A DNA stretch of 64,000 nucleotides, from NCBI GenBank assembly GCA_944389515.1, contig CALXMQ010000005.1, forward strand, positions 19,742 through 83,741. Direction: 5' to 3'. Both the position numbers and the translations under genes were made by a program. This document shows, one piece after another, positions 8,662 through 17,433 of the stretch (within the stretch, counting starts at the first letter, position 1; every line of letters begins with the position of its first letter). Source of the DNA: an uncultured Alphaproteobacteria bacterium (lineage in GTDB: Bacteria; Pseudomonadota; Alphaproteobacteria; Rs-D84). Below the pieces are notes generated by a model, which saw nothing but the letters and a program-made list of their open reading frames with translations, was not told the DNA's origin and ran no database searches.

Positions 8662-10380
8662 TTATATACGTTCAAACCAACCATCAATTTCAGCCAACGG
8701 TATAAATTTATATACAGGCCGCCCATGATTGCATTCACCGCCCCTGGTTGTGTTTTCAATATCACGCAATAACGCATCCATTTGCGCCATATCCAGTTTT
8801 TGTCCGGCACGAACACTGTGATGACACGCATAATTGGCCAATTTCAAATGCAATCGTTCCCCCAACTGTGACGAATGACCACGGTCACGCACTTCATCTG
8901 CAATGGCATGAAATAAATCAGTCCAATTCAAATCCCAATCTGCCGGCTTTTCAAAAATTGCGATTGCATTATCCCCGAACGCATCAATATGCAACCCAGA
9001 TTGACGCATTTCATCAGCCACAGATAATACCGCCACAACATCTTCGTCACGCAAACTGACCACAATCGGTGTCAACAAAGGTTGCGATTTTATTGCATGC
9101 CGACGTAATCGTTCATACGTTATACGTTCGTGTGCCGCATGTTGGTCAACAATAACCAGGTTTTCACCACTTTGCGCCAATATGTATTTATTAGCAATTT
9201 GTCCTATGACCCGTCCCAATGGTAATTCAGATTCTGGCGCCGCGACACATGCATCTTTTGACACCATTTCTTGCACATCAGATTTTACATCATCACTATC
9301 AACCCCACGGTGCGGTGCACATACACGAAATTGTGGCATATTAAAATTCAGTTCACGCGGAACAAATGTTGTCACCTGGGGCGGCGGCGTAACATGTAAT
9401 TGATTTGTCAATGTCTTAGCCAACACATCACGCAAAGATTTAATAATAAATGCACGCACATGCGATGGTTCTAAAAAATGCACTTCGGTCTTAGCAGGCG
9501 ATACATTTACATCAACACTGCGCGAATCCAATGTTAAATATAATACACACAATGGGAATTCACGTGCATGCATAACATCCATATATGCAGCGCGCAATGC
9601 ACCAACCAAAACCTTATCTTTGACGGGACGCCCATTTACGAATAAGAATTGATCCACAGACGACGCACGTCGCAATGTTGGTTCTGATATAAATCCCCGT
9701 AATGATAATGACGAATTTGACAAAGACACAGAATCTATCGCCAACATACGTCCGCGCACATCATCCCCCATAACCGCCACGATACGTTCAGACAAATCCT
9801 GATTTTTTGGAAAACGCCATTTATTATTTAATGTAAAACCAACATCTGGGCGTGCCATTGCCAACCGTTTTACCACATCCAACACAGACATCATTTCCGC
9901 CCGGTCACCACGCAAAAACTTTAACCGCGCTGGCGTTTTTGCAAATAAATTTTTTGCACGAATTCGCGTACCACCATCCCAATCAGACGGCCGAATTTCC
10001 CCAGTTGCACAATCCATTTGCCAACCATTTATATCACCTGCCCGATATGTATCAATCGTCATATCTGATACAGACGCAATCGACGGCAACGCTTCGCCAC
10101 GAAAACCCATAAAATTTATATCTAATAAATCATCAGATGGCAATTTAGACGTTGCATGCCGCATTATGCAATGCGATAAATCTGTTCGCGTCATCCCACA
10201 TCCATTATCAATCACAGAAATCATGGTACGCCCACCATCTGTGACATCAATAACGATTTGATCCGCCCCAGCATCCAGCGCATTTTCCACTAATTCTTTG
10301 ACCACACTGGCAGGCCGTTCAACAACTTCGCCCGCAGCAATTTGATTTATCAAAAAATCAGGCAAAACACGAATTGACAT
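8662..10380 (-). CDS. mutL: DNA mismatch repair protein MutL
   Basis: MutL couples mismatch recognition by MutS to strand removal. The 572 residues show the GHKL ATPase motifs (ELVENALDAGAD, DNGCGM, GFRGEALPSIASVS) and a C-terminal dimerisation domain. The C-terminal part keeps the metal-dependent endonuclease motif DQHA(X)2E(X)4E (DQHAAHERITYE) and a CxHGRP-type motif (ECNHGRPV). This is therefore an incising MutL of the kind used by bacteria without MutH, not the E. coli type. It ends about 80 bp before yajC and starts 7 bp after greA on the same strand. Confidence 0.96.
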   Translation of the reverse strand: MSIRVLPDFLINQIAAGEVVERPASVVKELVENALDAGADQIVIDVTDGGRTMISVIDNGCGMTRTDLSHCIMRHATSKLPSDDLLDINFMGFRGEALPSIASVSDMTIDTYRAGDINGWQMDCATGEIRPSDWDGGTRIRAKNLFAKTPARLKFLRGDRAEMMSVLDVVKRLAMARPDVGFTLNNKWRFPKNQDLSERIVAVMGDDVRGRMLAIDSVSLSNSSLSLRGFISEPTLRRASSVDQFLFVNGRPVKDKVLVGALRAAYMDVMHAREFPLCVLYLTLDSRSVDVNVSPAKTEVHFLEPSHVRAFIIKSLRDVLAKTLTNQLHVTPPPQVTTFVPRELNFNMPQFRVCAPHRGVDSDDVKSDVQEMVSKDACVAAPESELPLGRVIGQIANKYILAQSGENLVIVDQHAAHERITYERLRRHAIKSQPLLTPIVVSLRDEDVVAVLSVADEMRQSGLHIDAFGDNAIAIFEKPADWDLNWTDLFHAIADEVRDRGHSSQLGERLHLKLANYACHHSVRAGQKLDMAQMDALLRDIENTTRGGECNHGRPVYKFIPLAEIDGWFERI

Positions 10381-10387
10381 GAAATAA

Positions 10388-10858
10388 TTATTCCTTGAAC
10401 TTTACTTCTAAAATTTCATATTCTTTTTCACCGTTTGGCAATTTTACAATACAAGTATCACCAACACACCGTCCAATCATTGCGCGTCCCACTGGGGATG
10501 TACATGAAATAACCTGTTTTCCATCCGATTCGATATCAGATAAAATTCTGCATTGCATACGATTACCGTCTTCATCTTCGGCAACGACACGCGCACCAAA
10601 CACCACCCGATTACCAGTCAAACTGTCAACATCGATAACATCTGCATTATTTATAAAATCTTCGATAAATTGAATACGTTTATCAATTTGGCGTTGTTTT
10701 TCTTTGGCCGCACTGTAATCAGCATTTTCAGATAAATCCCCCAAAGAACGCGCCCATTGAACTGTTTTTAATATTTCTGGCCGTTGTACTTCCTTTAAGT
10801 CTTTTAATTCTTTAATCAGGCTGTCAAACCCCGCCCGAGAAATCGGTTTCTTTTCCAT
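10388..10858 (-). CDS. greA: Transcription elongation factor GreA
   Basis: GreA rescues backtracked RNA polymerase by stimulating transcript cleavage. The 156 residues match the usual length. The N-terminal coiled coil carries GDLSENADYSAAKEKQ, with the acidic tip residues that reach the polymerase active site, and the C-terminal FKBP-like domain has SPVGRAMIGRCVGD. It is just upstream of mutL and divergent from the lptF/G gene. Confidence 0.96.
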   Translation of the reverse strand: MEKKPISRAGFDSLIKELKDLKEVQRPEILKTVQWARSLGDLSENADYSAAKEKQRQIDKRIQFIEDFINNADVIDVDSLTGNRVVFGARVVAEDEDGNRMQCRILSDIESDGKQVISCTSPVGRAMIGRCVGDTCIVKLPNGEKEYEILEVKFKE

Positions 10859-10906
10859 TTTTCAATCCTGTGTTTTTTGTTGAAATTATAAGCCTTCATT
10901 TTAATT

Positions 10907-10935
10907 TTGCAATTATCATTTGAACACGGTATACT
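10907..10935 (+). promoter_or_regulatory. Promoter of the lptF/G-xerD operon
   Basis: TTGCAA (10907-10912) and TATACT (10930-10935) are spaced by 17 bp. Transcription would begin near 10942, only about 15 nt before the ATG at 10958, and no Shine-Dalgarno is seen, so the first gene may have a very short 5' leader. Confidence 0.6.
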
Positions 10936-10957
10936 TTTTTGATTGACGAATAATAAT

Positions 10958-12019
10958 ATGCGATTCAGACCACGTATTTTAACACGTTTCTTGATGCGCC
11001 GCTTTTTTTCAGGCGTCGGCCTGGTATTATTGGTTGTATGCGGCATTATAATGGCGGTCACGTTCGTAGAACGTTTACCATCAAACCCAACGGCATGGGC
11101 GGCATTTATTGATGCATGGCGCAGATTGTTGGAATATGTCCCAATGTTTTTACCATTGGCTGTATTTATGGGAACATTACTGGCATCATATAACCTGACA
11201 AAATCCAGCGAAAGTATCATTGTGGCCAGTGCTGGGTTATCACCATATCAAATGGCACGACCTTTTTTAGCAGGCGCCATACTGATTGGTGTTTTGGCAA
11301 CAACAATTATAAATCCATATTCTGTGAACATGAATTCCCAGAATATAACCCCAGATCATTTGGTTTTAATTGATGATGAAATATGGTTACGCGAATCGTC
11401 TGAAAATGGATATATCACCATGAACGCAAAAAACATGCATAAATCTGGTGACATATTATTATTTGACGATGCAACTGTGTATGTCCAAGATACAAAATTC
11501 AAATTGACCCAACGGGTCCAGGCAAAAACCATGACACTGTCTGATGCTGGTTTGGCGGCCAGTGTTGCAACAACATGGGACGATTATGGTGTACCATCAA
11601 CACATGATTGGAACATGAAAACATTATTGACCCCACAAACTGTCTTAGACAGATATTTGCAACCTGATCAAATATCATTTTGGAATTTACCAGAATTTAT
11701 TCAAAAAATGCGCGCCGTTGGCGTCCCAGTGCGCGGTCATCTGGTTCAATTTTGGACATTACTGTTTTTACCATTGACAATGATTGCAATGGCAACATTG
11801 GGGGTCGCGTTTTCCCAAACGCGCCAACGCCGTAATTACAGTTTTGGTGTAAAATTCGGATTGGGTATTTTAACATGCTTTGCAGTTTATTTTCTGATAA
11901 ATATGTTTAATGCACTGGGGGCAACTGGTGTATTGCCACCATTATTGGCGATTGTTGCACCGCCATTGATAATTATTGCCGCAGCCGGAACATTTATTGC
12001 CAGCTTTGATACAATATAA
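10958..12019 (+). CDS. LPS export ABC transporter permease (LptF/LptG family)
   Basis: LptF and LptG are paralogous inner-membrane subunits that, with LptB and LptC, lift lipopolysaccharide from the inner membrane. This 353-residue protein has the family pattern: membrane helices at about 15-40, 60-85 and 100-125, the block LLASYNLTKSSESIIVASAGLSPYQMARP, a periplasmic beta domain, and three C-terminal helices. Only one of the pair is in the window, and I cannot safely say which. An upstream in-frame TTG at 10943 is ignored in favour of the ATG. First gene of a likely operon with the small membrane protein, xerD and the DnaJ-domain gene. Confidence 0.88.
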   Translation: MRFRPRILTRFLMRRFFSGVGLVLLVVCGIIMAVTFVERLPSNPTAWAAFIDAWRRLLEYVPMFLPLAVFMGTLLASYNLTKSSESIIVASAGLSPYQMARPFLAGAILIGVLATTIINPYSVNMNSQNITPDHLVLIDDEIWLRESSENGYITMNAKNMHKSGDILLFDDATVYVQDTKFKLTQRVQAKTMTLSDAGLAASVATTWDDYGVPSTHDWNMKTLLTPQTVLDRYLQPDQISFWNLPEFIQKMRAVGVPVRGHLVQFWTLLFLPLTMIAMATLGVAFSQTRQRRNYSFGVKFGLGILTCFAVYFLINMFNALGATGVLPPLLAIVAPPLIIIAAAGTFIASFDTI

Positions 12020-12042
12020 ATACAACAATAATGGGGAAATCT

Positions 12043-12174
12043 ATGCCACTGCGTAAAAAGAATACTAAACGTAATAAAATAATAATATGGACACTGATTG
12101 CGGTATTAGTGATATTGATGATAATATCATTTCCTGCATCGCAAAATGTAACTGAAATTGTTTTATATCCATGA
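12043..12174 (+). CDS. Small basic membrane protein (43 aa), translationally coupled to xerD
   Basis: A 43-codon frame between lptF/G and xerD encodes a Lys/Arg-rich N-terminus (MPLRKKNTKRNK), one hydrophobic helix (about 13-31) and a short tail. GGGGA lies about 8 nt before the ATG. The stop TGA (12172-12174) overlaps the xerD ATG (12171), the same ATGA coupling seen at the next junction, which supports real translation. The predicted topology is a single-pass inner-membrane protein with the basic end in the cytosol. I recognise no family. Confidence 0.6.
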   Translation: MPLRKKNTKRNKIIIWTLIAVLVILMIISFPASQNVTEIVLYP

Positions 12175-13037
12175 ATTATATAGATGTGTTTTTAGAAGCA
12201 CTGGCCGCAGAACGTGGCCGCAGTCAACGCACTTTGGCCAGTTATGCATGCGATTTACGCCATGCAGATGACAGTATTCCTGGTGGTTTGATGCACGCAA
12301 CATCATCAGATGTCCAGAATTACTTATCGCATCTGGGCGAACGCGCATCATCTGTTGCCCGACACGCCAGTGCCCTGCGTGGATTTTATAAATTTTTAAT
12401 GTTGGAAAAAATAATTTCTGAAAACCCAGCTGCGAATTTAGAATTACCGAAACGCACGCGCCCATTGCCTAAATTCTTATCTGTTGATGAAATTGAATTA
12501 TTGATATCATCGGCTGGCGATACACGCAATTCAATACGACTGCGCGCGATGCTGGAATTGGTGTACGCATCTGGTCTGCGCGTATCAGAATTATGTGAAT
12601 TGCCAATGACGGCAAACCTGGGGGATAAATTACTGATTCATGGCAAAGGTGCCAAAGAAAGAATCGTCCCCATGCACGCCCACGCCGTGGATGCATTAAA
12701 TAAATGGTTGGCGGTACGTGGCAATGACAAATCAAAATACGTATTTCCTGGCAATGGCAAAAGTGGCCACATAACCCGTGACGGATTTTTCAAGATATTA
12801 AAAAAATGCGCTGTATTGTCCGGTATCGACCCCAATCGTGTCAGTCCGCACGTACTGCGCCACTCGTTTGCATCGCACTTGTTGGCTGGTGGTGCAAATT
12901 TACGTGCGATACAAACAATGTTGGGACACGAAGATATATCTACAACACAAATTTATACACATGTTTTACCAGACAAACTGCGTGAAACAGTTGCCACACA
13001 CCATCCGTTGGCGCATATGGGGGAAAATAACCAATGA
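12171..13037 (+). CDS. xerD: Tyrosine recombinase XerD/XerC
   Basis: Xer recombinases resolve chromosome dimers at dif under FtsK control. The 288-residue protein has the N-terminal SAM-like core-binding domain and a full catalytic set: Arg in ASGLRVSELCEL, Lys in GKGAKERIVP, HxxR in HVLRHSFASHLL, His in MLGHEDISTT and the nucleophile Tyr in QIYTHV. The length and the YASGLRVSEL and LGHEDISTTQIYTHV blocks fit XerD better than phage integrases. XerC versus XerD cannot be settled without the partner. Coupled by ATGA overlaps to both neighbours. Confidence 0.9.
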   Translation: MNYIDVFLEALAAERGRSQRTLASYACDLRHADDSIPGGLMHATSSDVQNYLSHLGERASSVARHASALRGFYKFLMLEKIISENPAANLELPKRTRPLPKFLSVDEIELLISSAGDTRNSIRLRAMLELVYASGLRVSELCELPMTANLGDKLLIHGKGAKERIVPMHAHAVDALNKWLAVRGNDKSKYVFPGNGKSGHITRDGFFKILKKCAVLSGIDPNRVSPHVLRHSFASHLLAGGANLRAIQTMLGHEDISTTQIYTHVLPDKLRETVATHHPLAHMGENNQ

Positions 13038-13546
13038 TAAAAAAATGCGATCATCCGGGATGCACCAAAGCCGGCACATGTCGCGCGCCCAAAACACGCG
13101 ATTTGCGTGAATATTGGTGGTTTTGTCGTGAACACGCAGCAGAATATAATAAAAATTGGAACTATTACGCCGGTATGACACCCGATGAAATAGAAGAAGA
13201 TTGGGAACGTCAAACATTTGGCGCCCCATTAAAAGATAAAAAGCAAGCCGACCAAGATAATGCAGATTATATAAAATTCTTGAACGATTTTATCACCGGA
13301 CGCGCAACATTTGATAAAGTCCCACCACGCACGTCAAAAACAATTCCTGGGCGCGTTACATCTGCATTGGCTGTTCTAAATTTACCAATAACCGCAACAT
13401 GGCGTGAAATATCTGCACGATACCGCGCATTGGCAAAGCGTCACCATCCCGACACTGCCACTGGTGATAAAGATGCGGCCGCAAAACAATTTACCAAAAT
13501 CACAGATGCATATAATGTATTAAAAACGCATTTTGGAAAAAAATAA
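13034..13546 (+). CDS. DnaJ-domain protein with N-terminal Cys motif
   Basis: The 170 residues start with a Cys/His-rich segment (C6..C11..C16 and FCREHA near 44-49) that could bind zinc. A J-domain occupies the C-terminus (about 105-170: TWREISARYRALAKRHHPDTA) with the essential HPD. J-domains stimulate the ATPase of a DnaK partner. Proteins of this layout, with the J-domain last, occur in alphaproteobacteria. The start ATG overlaps the xerD stop (ATGA), so it is translated from the xerD message. Client or partner unknown. Confidence 0.85.
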   Translation: MIKKCDHPGCTKAGTCRAPKTRDLREYWWFCREHAAEYNKNWNYYAGMTPDEIEEDWERQTFGAPLKDKKQADQDNADYIKFLNDFITGRATFDKVPPRTSKTIPGRVTSALAVLNLPITATWREISARYRALAKRHHPDTATGDKDAAAKQFTKITDAYNVLKTHFGKK

Positions 13547-13553
13547 AATCAAA

Positions 13554-13659
13554 AAATCAATTATAACCGCGCAGATGCAAAGCGGTTGACGACGGGAACG
13601 TACAAAACGTTACGAGAGCATTAGTCAACCGCCAGCAGATGCGTGATTATAATTGATTT
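13554..13659. other. Nested palindromic element between convergent genes
   Basis: Three nested inverted repeats are visible: AAATCAATTATAA (13554-13566) with its perfect complement at 13647-13659, GCGGTTGAC (13582-13590) with GTCAACCGC (13624-13632), and AACGT/ACGTT (13597-13611). The two strands of the internal loop each carry GCAGATGC in the same orientation (13571-13578 and 13635-13642). The right outer arm includes the last codons of trxB. It may act as a two-way terminator or encode a structured RNA. No T-run of the classical kind follows on either side. Confidence 0.6.
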
Positions 13660-14552
13660 AGGTACGCAATGGCGTCCATGGCGGCACTGCACCCTGTCCC
13701 CACAGCCGTTGCAATCTGCATTTTTAATTCAGATTGAACATCGCCTGCGACAAACATACCTGTGGGTAATTCTGACGGAATTAAACGCCCCATATTATCA
13801 CGCGGAATATCTTCGGTTAAATAATCGGTGTTGGCTTCGTGTCCAATGGCAACAAACAAACCATCACAAATAATTTCTTGGTCATCGGTTGTGGTCAGAA
13901 CCAAACGTTCGTCATCACGTTTGGCAACTTTTTTCAAATCTGTATTGAACAGACATTCTATATTTTCGCGTTCTGACACACGGTTGCGCAAAACATCTTC
14001 GGCACGTGTAAATGCAGATTTGCGGTATACAATTTTTACATTTTTTGCCACATCTGCTAAATACAGCGCATCATTTAATGCAGAATTTCCGCCCCCCATT
14101 ACAACAACATCTTTGCCATAATAGAAAAATCCATCACATGTCGCGCAATAAGATACGCCTTTGCCGAACAATTCGCGCGCACCTTCGATTTCCAGTTTAC
14201 GTGGCGATGCCCCTGTTGCAATTATAACTGTTTTAGCAACATACCTGTTACCGTCATCACACAAAATATTAAATCCAGTTTCGGCATCACCTGCGATATT
14301 TTTTGCAGAAATAAATTTAATTTCCGCCCCAAATGTTTCAGCCTGTTTTTTCATAAATTCAGATAATTCTAAACCACTGCCGGCCCAACCAGGATAATTT
14401 TCCAAAACCGCAATCCCAGCAGTCTGGCCCCCCAGTGTTTCGCCGCCTAAAACCAATGTTTTTTTACCTGCACGTCCGCAATACAATGCCGCGGTCAACC
14501 CTGCTGGCCCGGATCCCAAAATAATTACGTCATGCATAACAATTTCGTTCAT
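13647..14552 (-). CDS. trxB: Thioredoxin reductase
   Basis: TrxB reduces thioredoxin with NADPH through FAD and a redox disulfide. The 301 residues show the FAD-binding GSGPAGLTAALYCGRAG, the active-site CATCDG with its two Cys, the NADPH motif GGGNSALNDALYLA and the C-terminal FAD contact FVAGDVQSEL. A GGAG ribosome site precedes the ATG. Its terminal codons form one arm of the palindromic element that separates it from the convergent DnaJ-domain gene. Confidence 0.95.
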   Translation of the reverse strand: MNEIVMHDVIILGSGPAGLTAALYCGRAGKKTLVLGGETLGGQTAGIAVLENYPGWAGSGLELSEFMKKQAETFGAEIKFISAKNIAGDAETGFNILCDDGNRYVAKTVIIATGASPRKLEIEGARELFGKGVSYCATCDGFFYYGKDVVVMGGGNSALNDALYLADVAKNVKIVYRKSAFTRAEDVLRNRVSERENIECLFNTDLKKVAKRDDERLVLTTTDDQEIICDGLFVAIGHEANTDYLTEDIPRDNMGRLIPSELPTGMFVAGDVQSELKMQIATAVGTGCSAAMDAIAYLNQL

Positions 14553-14801
14553 AATAAAAACTCCATCTATCTGTATATGGCACCCAGATTATCATATTCA
14601 TCGTAACTGCGCAAATAAATTAAAACACGCATAAAATCAGTTGATTTTTTTACATCTGCGCAATAATATTTATATATCATGAAATTTATATTTTTATCTT
14701 TTTACAATGTTTCATCCCCGTTTGGGGTGCGGATTTAATTATACATATATATTATAAACAATTTTATATAAACATCTAAAATATTGACCAAGGATAAAAT
14801 T

Positions 14802-16082
14802 ATGCTAGATATCAGATTTATTCGTGAAAACCCAGACATTGTAAAAAACGCATGTCGTGTCAAAGGCTTTGACGACCATGTTGATGAAATATTGACACTG
14901 GACGCACGTGTACGTGAATTAAAAACCGTTACCCAAAACATGACGGCTGAAAAAAACAAAATCACACGTGAAATCCCCACCGCCACAGATAAAGCACCAT
15001 TGATTGCAAAATCAAAACAAATTGGTGCAGAAATTGCGGCAGATTTGGCCGAATTGGCCGACAAAGAATCAATATTAAATGATTTGATGCATCGCGTACC
15101 ACAAATTCCAGACGCATCTGCACCAATCGGACCAGATGATTCGTATAATACCGAAGTTCGCCGCCACGGCACCCCACGTGAATTTGACTTTACACCACGT
15201 GCACAATGGGATTTACTGGATTTGAACGGATGGTGGGCGCCTGAAAAGATAGCACAAATATGCGGCACACGTACATATTGTTTAATTGGCGAAGCGGCTG
15301 AATTGCAACTGGCGATTGAAACATATGTTATTCAAAAATTGATATCCAAAGGATTCACATTTATTGAATGCCCATCTATTACAAAGCCACAAACAATATT
15401 TGACGCCGGACATTTTATGGGTGCTGATTTATCTGTTATGAATAACGACGTGTTTATGTTGACTGGCACAGACAGATGTCTGGCCGGTACGGCGGAAATT
15501 GTTTTGAATTCATTACACAGTGGCGAAATATTATCTGAAAACGAATTGCCAATCAAATACGCTGGTTTTTCACCATGTTTCCGCAAAGAAGCCGGTGCCG
15601 CCGGTCGTGATACACGTGGATTGGCACGTTTTCATCAATTTAACAAGGTTGAACAATATATATTCTGTACCCCGGAACAAAGTGACGAAATGCACGAACT
15701 GTTATTAAATAACCTGTGCGAAGTTATGGAAGATTTTGAATTACCGTATCGGGTAATTGCAAATTCAACCGGCGATATGGGATTTAATAAAGTAAAAATG
15801 AACGATGTCGAAGCATGGGTGCCATCAGAAAATGCATACAAAGAAGTTGGCAGTTGTTCGTCCATCGGCACTTTCCAGGCACGCCGCACAAACACACGTT
15901 ATCGTGAAAACGGTACAAACGATGTTAAATTCTGTGCAACATTAAATAACACTGGCATTGCGGTTCCGCGTGCATTGGTACCATTTTTAGAAAATAACCA
16001 AAACGCCGACGGCAGTGTAAATATCCCAACAAAATTGCAACCACTGATGGGTGGGCGCACAAAAATTGGTGGCAAACATTAA
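14802..16082 (+). CDS. serS: Seryl-tRNA synthetase
   Basis: SerS charges tRNA-Ser. The 426-residue protein has the N-terminal antiparallel coiled-coil arm that reads the long variable arm (about 25-100), then the class II core with motif 2 (FSPCFRKEAGAAGRDTRGLARFHQF) and motif 3 (NTGIAVPRALVPFLEN). AAGGA lies just before the ATG at 14802; an in-frame TTG further up has no ribosome site. Unlike aspS, its about 250-nt leader shows no T-box motif. Confidence 0.97.
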   Translation: MLDIRFIRENPDIVKNACRVKGFDDHVDEILTLDARVRELKTVTQNMTAEKNKITREIPTATDKAPLIAKSKQIGAEIAADLAELADKESILNDLMHRVPQIPDASAPIGPDDSYNTEVRRHGTPREFDFTPRAQWDLLDLNGWWAPEKIAQICGTRTYCLIGEAAELQLAIETYVIQKLISKGFTFIECPSITKPQTIFDAGHFMGADLSVMNNDVFMLTGTDRCLAGTAEIVLNSLHSGEILSENELPIKYAGFSPCFRKEAGAAGRDTRGLARFHQFNKVEQYIFCTPEQSDEMHELLLNNLCEVMEDFELPYRVIANSTGDMGFNKVKMNDVEAWVPSENAYKEVGSCSSIGTFQARRTNTRYRENGTNDVKFCATLNNTGIAVPRALVPFLENNQNADGSVNIPTKLQPLMGGRTKIGGKH

Positions 16083-16085
16083 AAG

Positions 16086-16108
16086 AACCGGCAAATTGCC
16101 GGTTTTTT
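16086..16108 (+). terminator. Rho-independent terminator of serS
   Basis: AACCGGC and GCCGGTT form a 7-bp stem with a 5-nt loop, followed by a T6 run. It begins three bases after the serS stop. Confidence 0.9.
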
Positions 16109-16129
16109 ATTATTTTTGATTTAATATAT

Positions 16130-16738
16130 TTAACGTCTATGTGACGATTTGCTGTGAATCAATTCAGCCAATTTGTTTTTTGCCCCAATCACAGGACGCA
16201 CAATCGGCGCGGCACAATTCATTTCCGCCCGTTTTACCAAACGGGCCGATTTTTCAATAATCATATCTTGGTATTTTTCAATCATCAAACCATATGTCAT
16301 CGGATATTTATAAAAAGATGGATTGGTGCGATTGTATTCCCATTGCTGTACAGAATCACAAAAATCATAAAAATCTTGTTCTAAATTTGGGTTTCCTGCA
16401 AATGCATCTTTGGCCTTGGCACATACGATGCCCTTGGGATCTGATACAATATAAAATGCATCAGCCTTGTGCAACAATCCTTTGGATTGGGCATATTCTG
16501 CGGCACGTGCATGCCACGCATTTTCTGTTTCAGCACGCGCAAAATACATCGCAGGCGTTTTAGCAATATTTTTTATATACGCAATGGCAAATACGGCGTT
16601 CAGACGTTCATCACCTGTTATTTTATTTTGTTTTGACAAACGTTTCATATTCGCATGCGCCAAATTACTAAACGCATTAAACCCAGCGCGAATCGCATCA
16701 TATACAACATTGGACATAACAATATTTGCTGTTTGCAT
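16130..16738 (-). CDS. Hypothetical protein (202 aa)
   Basis: The frame has GAGGGA a few bases before its ATG. The protein has no signal peptide or membrane segment, is mostly alpha-helical in composition, ends in a basic tail (SKSSHRR) and is rich in Ala and Lys. I do not recognise the family. It is convergent with serS and followed upstream by another unknown gene with its own terminator. Confidence 0.65.
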   Translation of the reverse strand: MQTANIVMSNVVYDAIRAGFNAFSNLAHANMKRLSKQNKITGDERLNAVFAIAYIKNIAKTPAMYFARAETENAWHARAAEYAQSKGLLHKADAFYIVSDPKGIVCAKAKDAFAGNPNLEQDFYDFCDSVQQWEYNRTNPSFYKYPMTYGLMIEKYQDMIIEKSARLVKRAEMNCAAPIVRPVIGAKNKLAELIHSKSSHRR

Positions 16739-16812
16739 TTTATCCCTCTGTATTTTTCTTCACACACATATTATAGACAAACTATAAAAATTGTCAACTA
16801 GTTACATAAAAA

Positions 16813-16840
16813 ATATTCCCACATAACTTTGTGGGAATAT
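16813..16840 (-). terminator. Terminator of the gene at 16865-17278
   Basis: ATATTCCCAC and GTGGGAATAT make a 10-bp perfect stem with an 8-nt loop. On the minus strand it runs into TTTTTT. Confidence 0.85.
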
Positions 16841-16864
16841 CTAAAATACATAATCACGCTAAAA

Positions 16865-17278
16865 TTATCTGGTACGAACAAATAACATACGTGGATTTTT
16901 CAATATTGTGGCAAATTTGCTGACTTTATTACCAGATACCACCGTATTCCAGCGCACTAATTTTTTATTTAATATTTCATTTTTATTTGGCAAATCAGAA
17001 TTATAAAACATATGTACCGCATTTAATACTTCTATAAATTCAGGATACACATCTGTTTTACCATGCATAAAGCCAGTTTTTGTCGGATTCAAATTTAACC
17101 GCCAGCGTGTTTGAAAATTTGTCATTAAATGTGGCACTTTGGCAATTTTGCGTACACGTTCAATATTGCCATTGATTTCCGCAGATTGTTTTTCATCGTT
17201 GCCAGATTTGGCATTATTATTCAGTATTGCAATCACAGAATCAAAAAATTCTGATATTTTTTGCTCATAATCAATCAT
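16865..17278 (-). CDS. Hypothetical protein (137 aa)
   Basis: The start at 17278 (MIDYEQKISEFFDS...) is set by AAGGAG directly upstream; the frame continues further but without a ribosome site. The protein looks soluble, helical at the N-terminus and basic at the C-terminus (KNPRMLFVRTR). I see no known motif. It has its own terminator and is divergent from typA. Confidence 0.65.
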   Translation of the reverse strand: MIDYEQKISEFFDSVIAILNNNAKSGNDEKQSAEINGNIERVRKIAKVPHLMTNFQTRWRLNLNPTKTGFMHGKTDVYPEFIEVLNAVHMFYNSDLPNKNEILNKKLVRWNTVVSGNKVSKFATILKNPRMLFVRTR

Positions 17279-17361
17279 AATATATAACTCCTTCAATTTT
17301 TTGTGTGCAACATAAAAAAATAACACAAAAAGACAAAACGTCAATATTTTTTAACATATAT

Positions 17362-17390
17362 TTGTTGAAAATGGCAAATTATAGTATAAT
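17362..17390 (+). promoter_or_regulatory. Promoter of typA
   Basis: TTGTTG (17362-17367) and a perfect TATAAT (17385-17390) are spaced by 17 bp, about 45 bp before the typA ATG. This is one of the best sigma70-type promoters in the window. Confidence 0.75.
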
Positions 17391-17433
17391 CTATTGGTTA
17401 CGAAAAATTTAAGCACTGCTAAGGCATACAATT

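Noticed and set aside
14700..14735. CCCC-GTTT-GGGG hairpin before serS as a terminator or T-box.
   Set aside because: No T-run follows on either strand and no T-box consensus is present in the serS leader.
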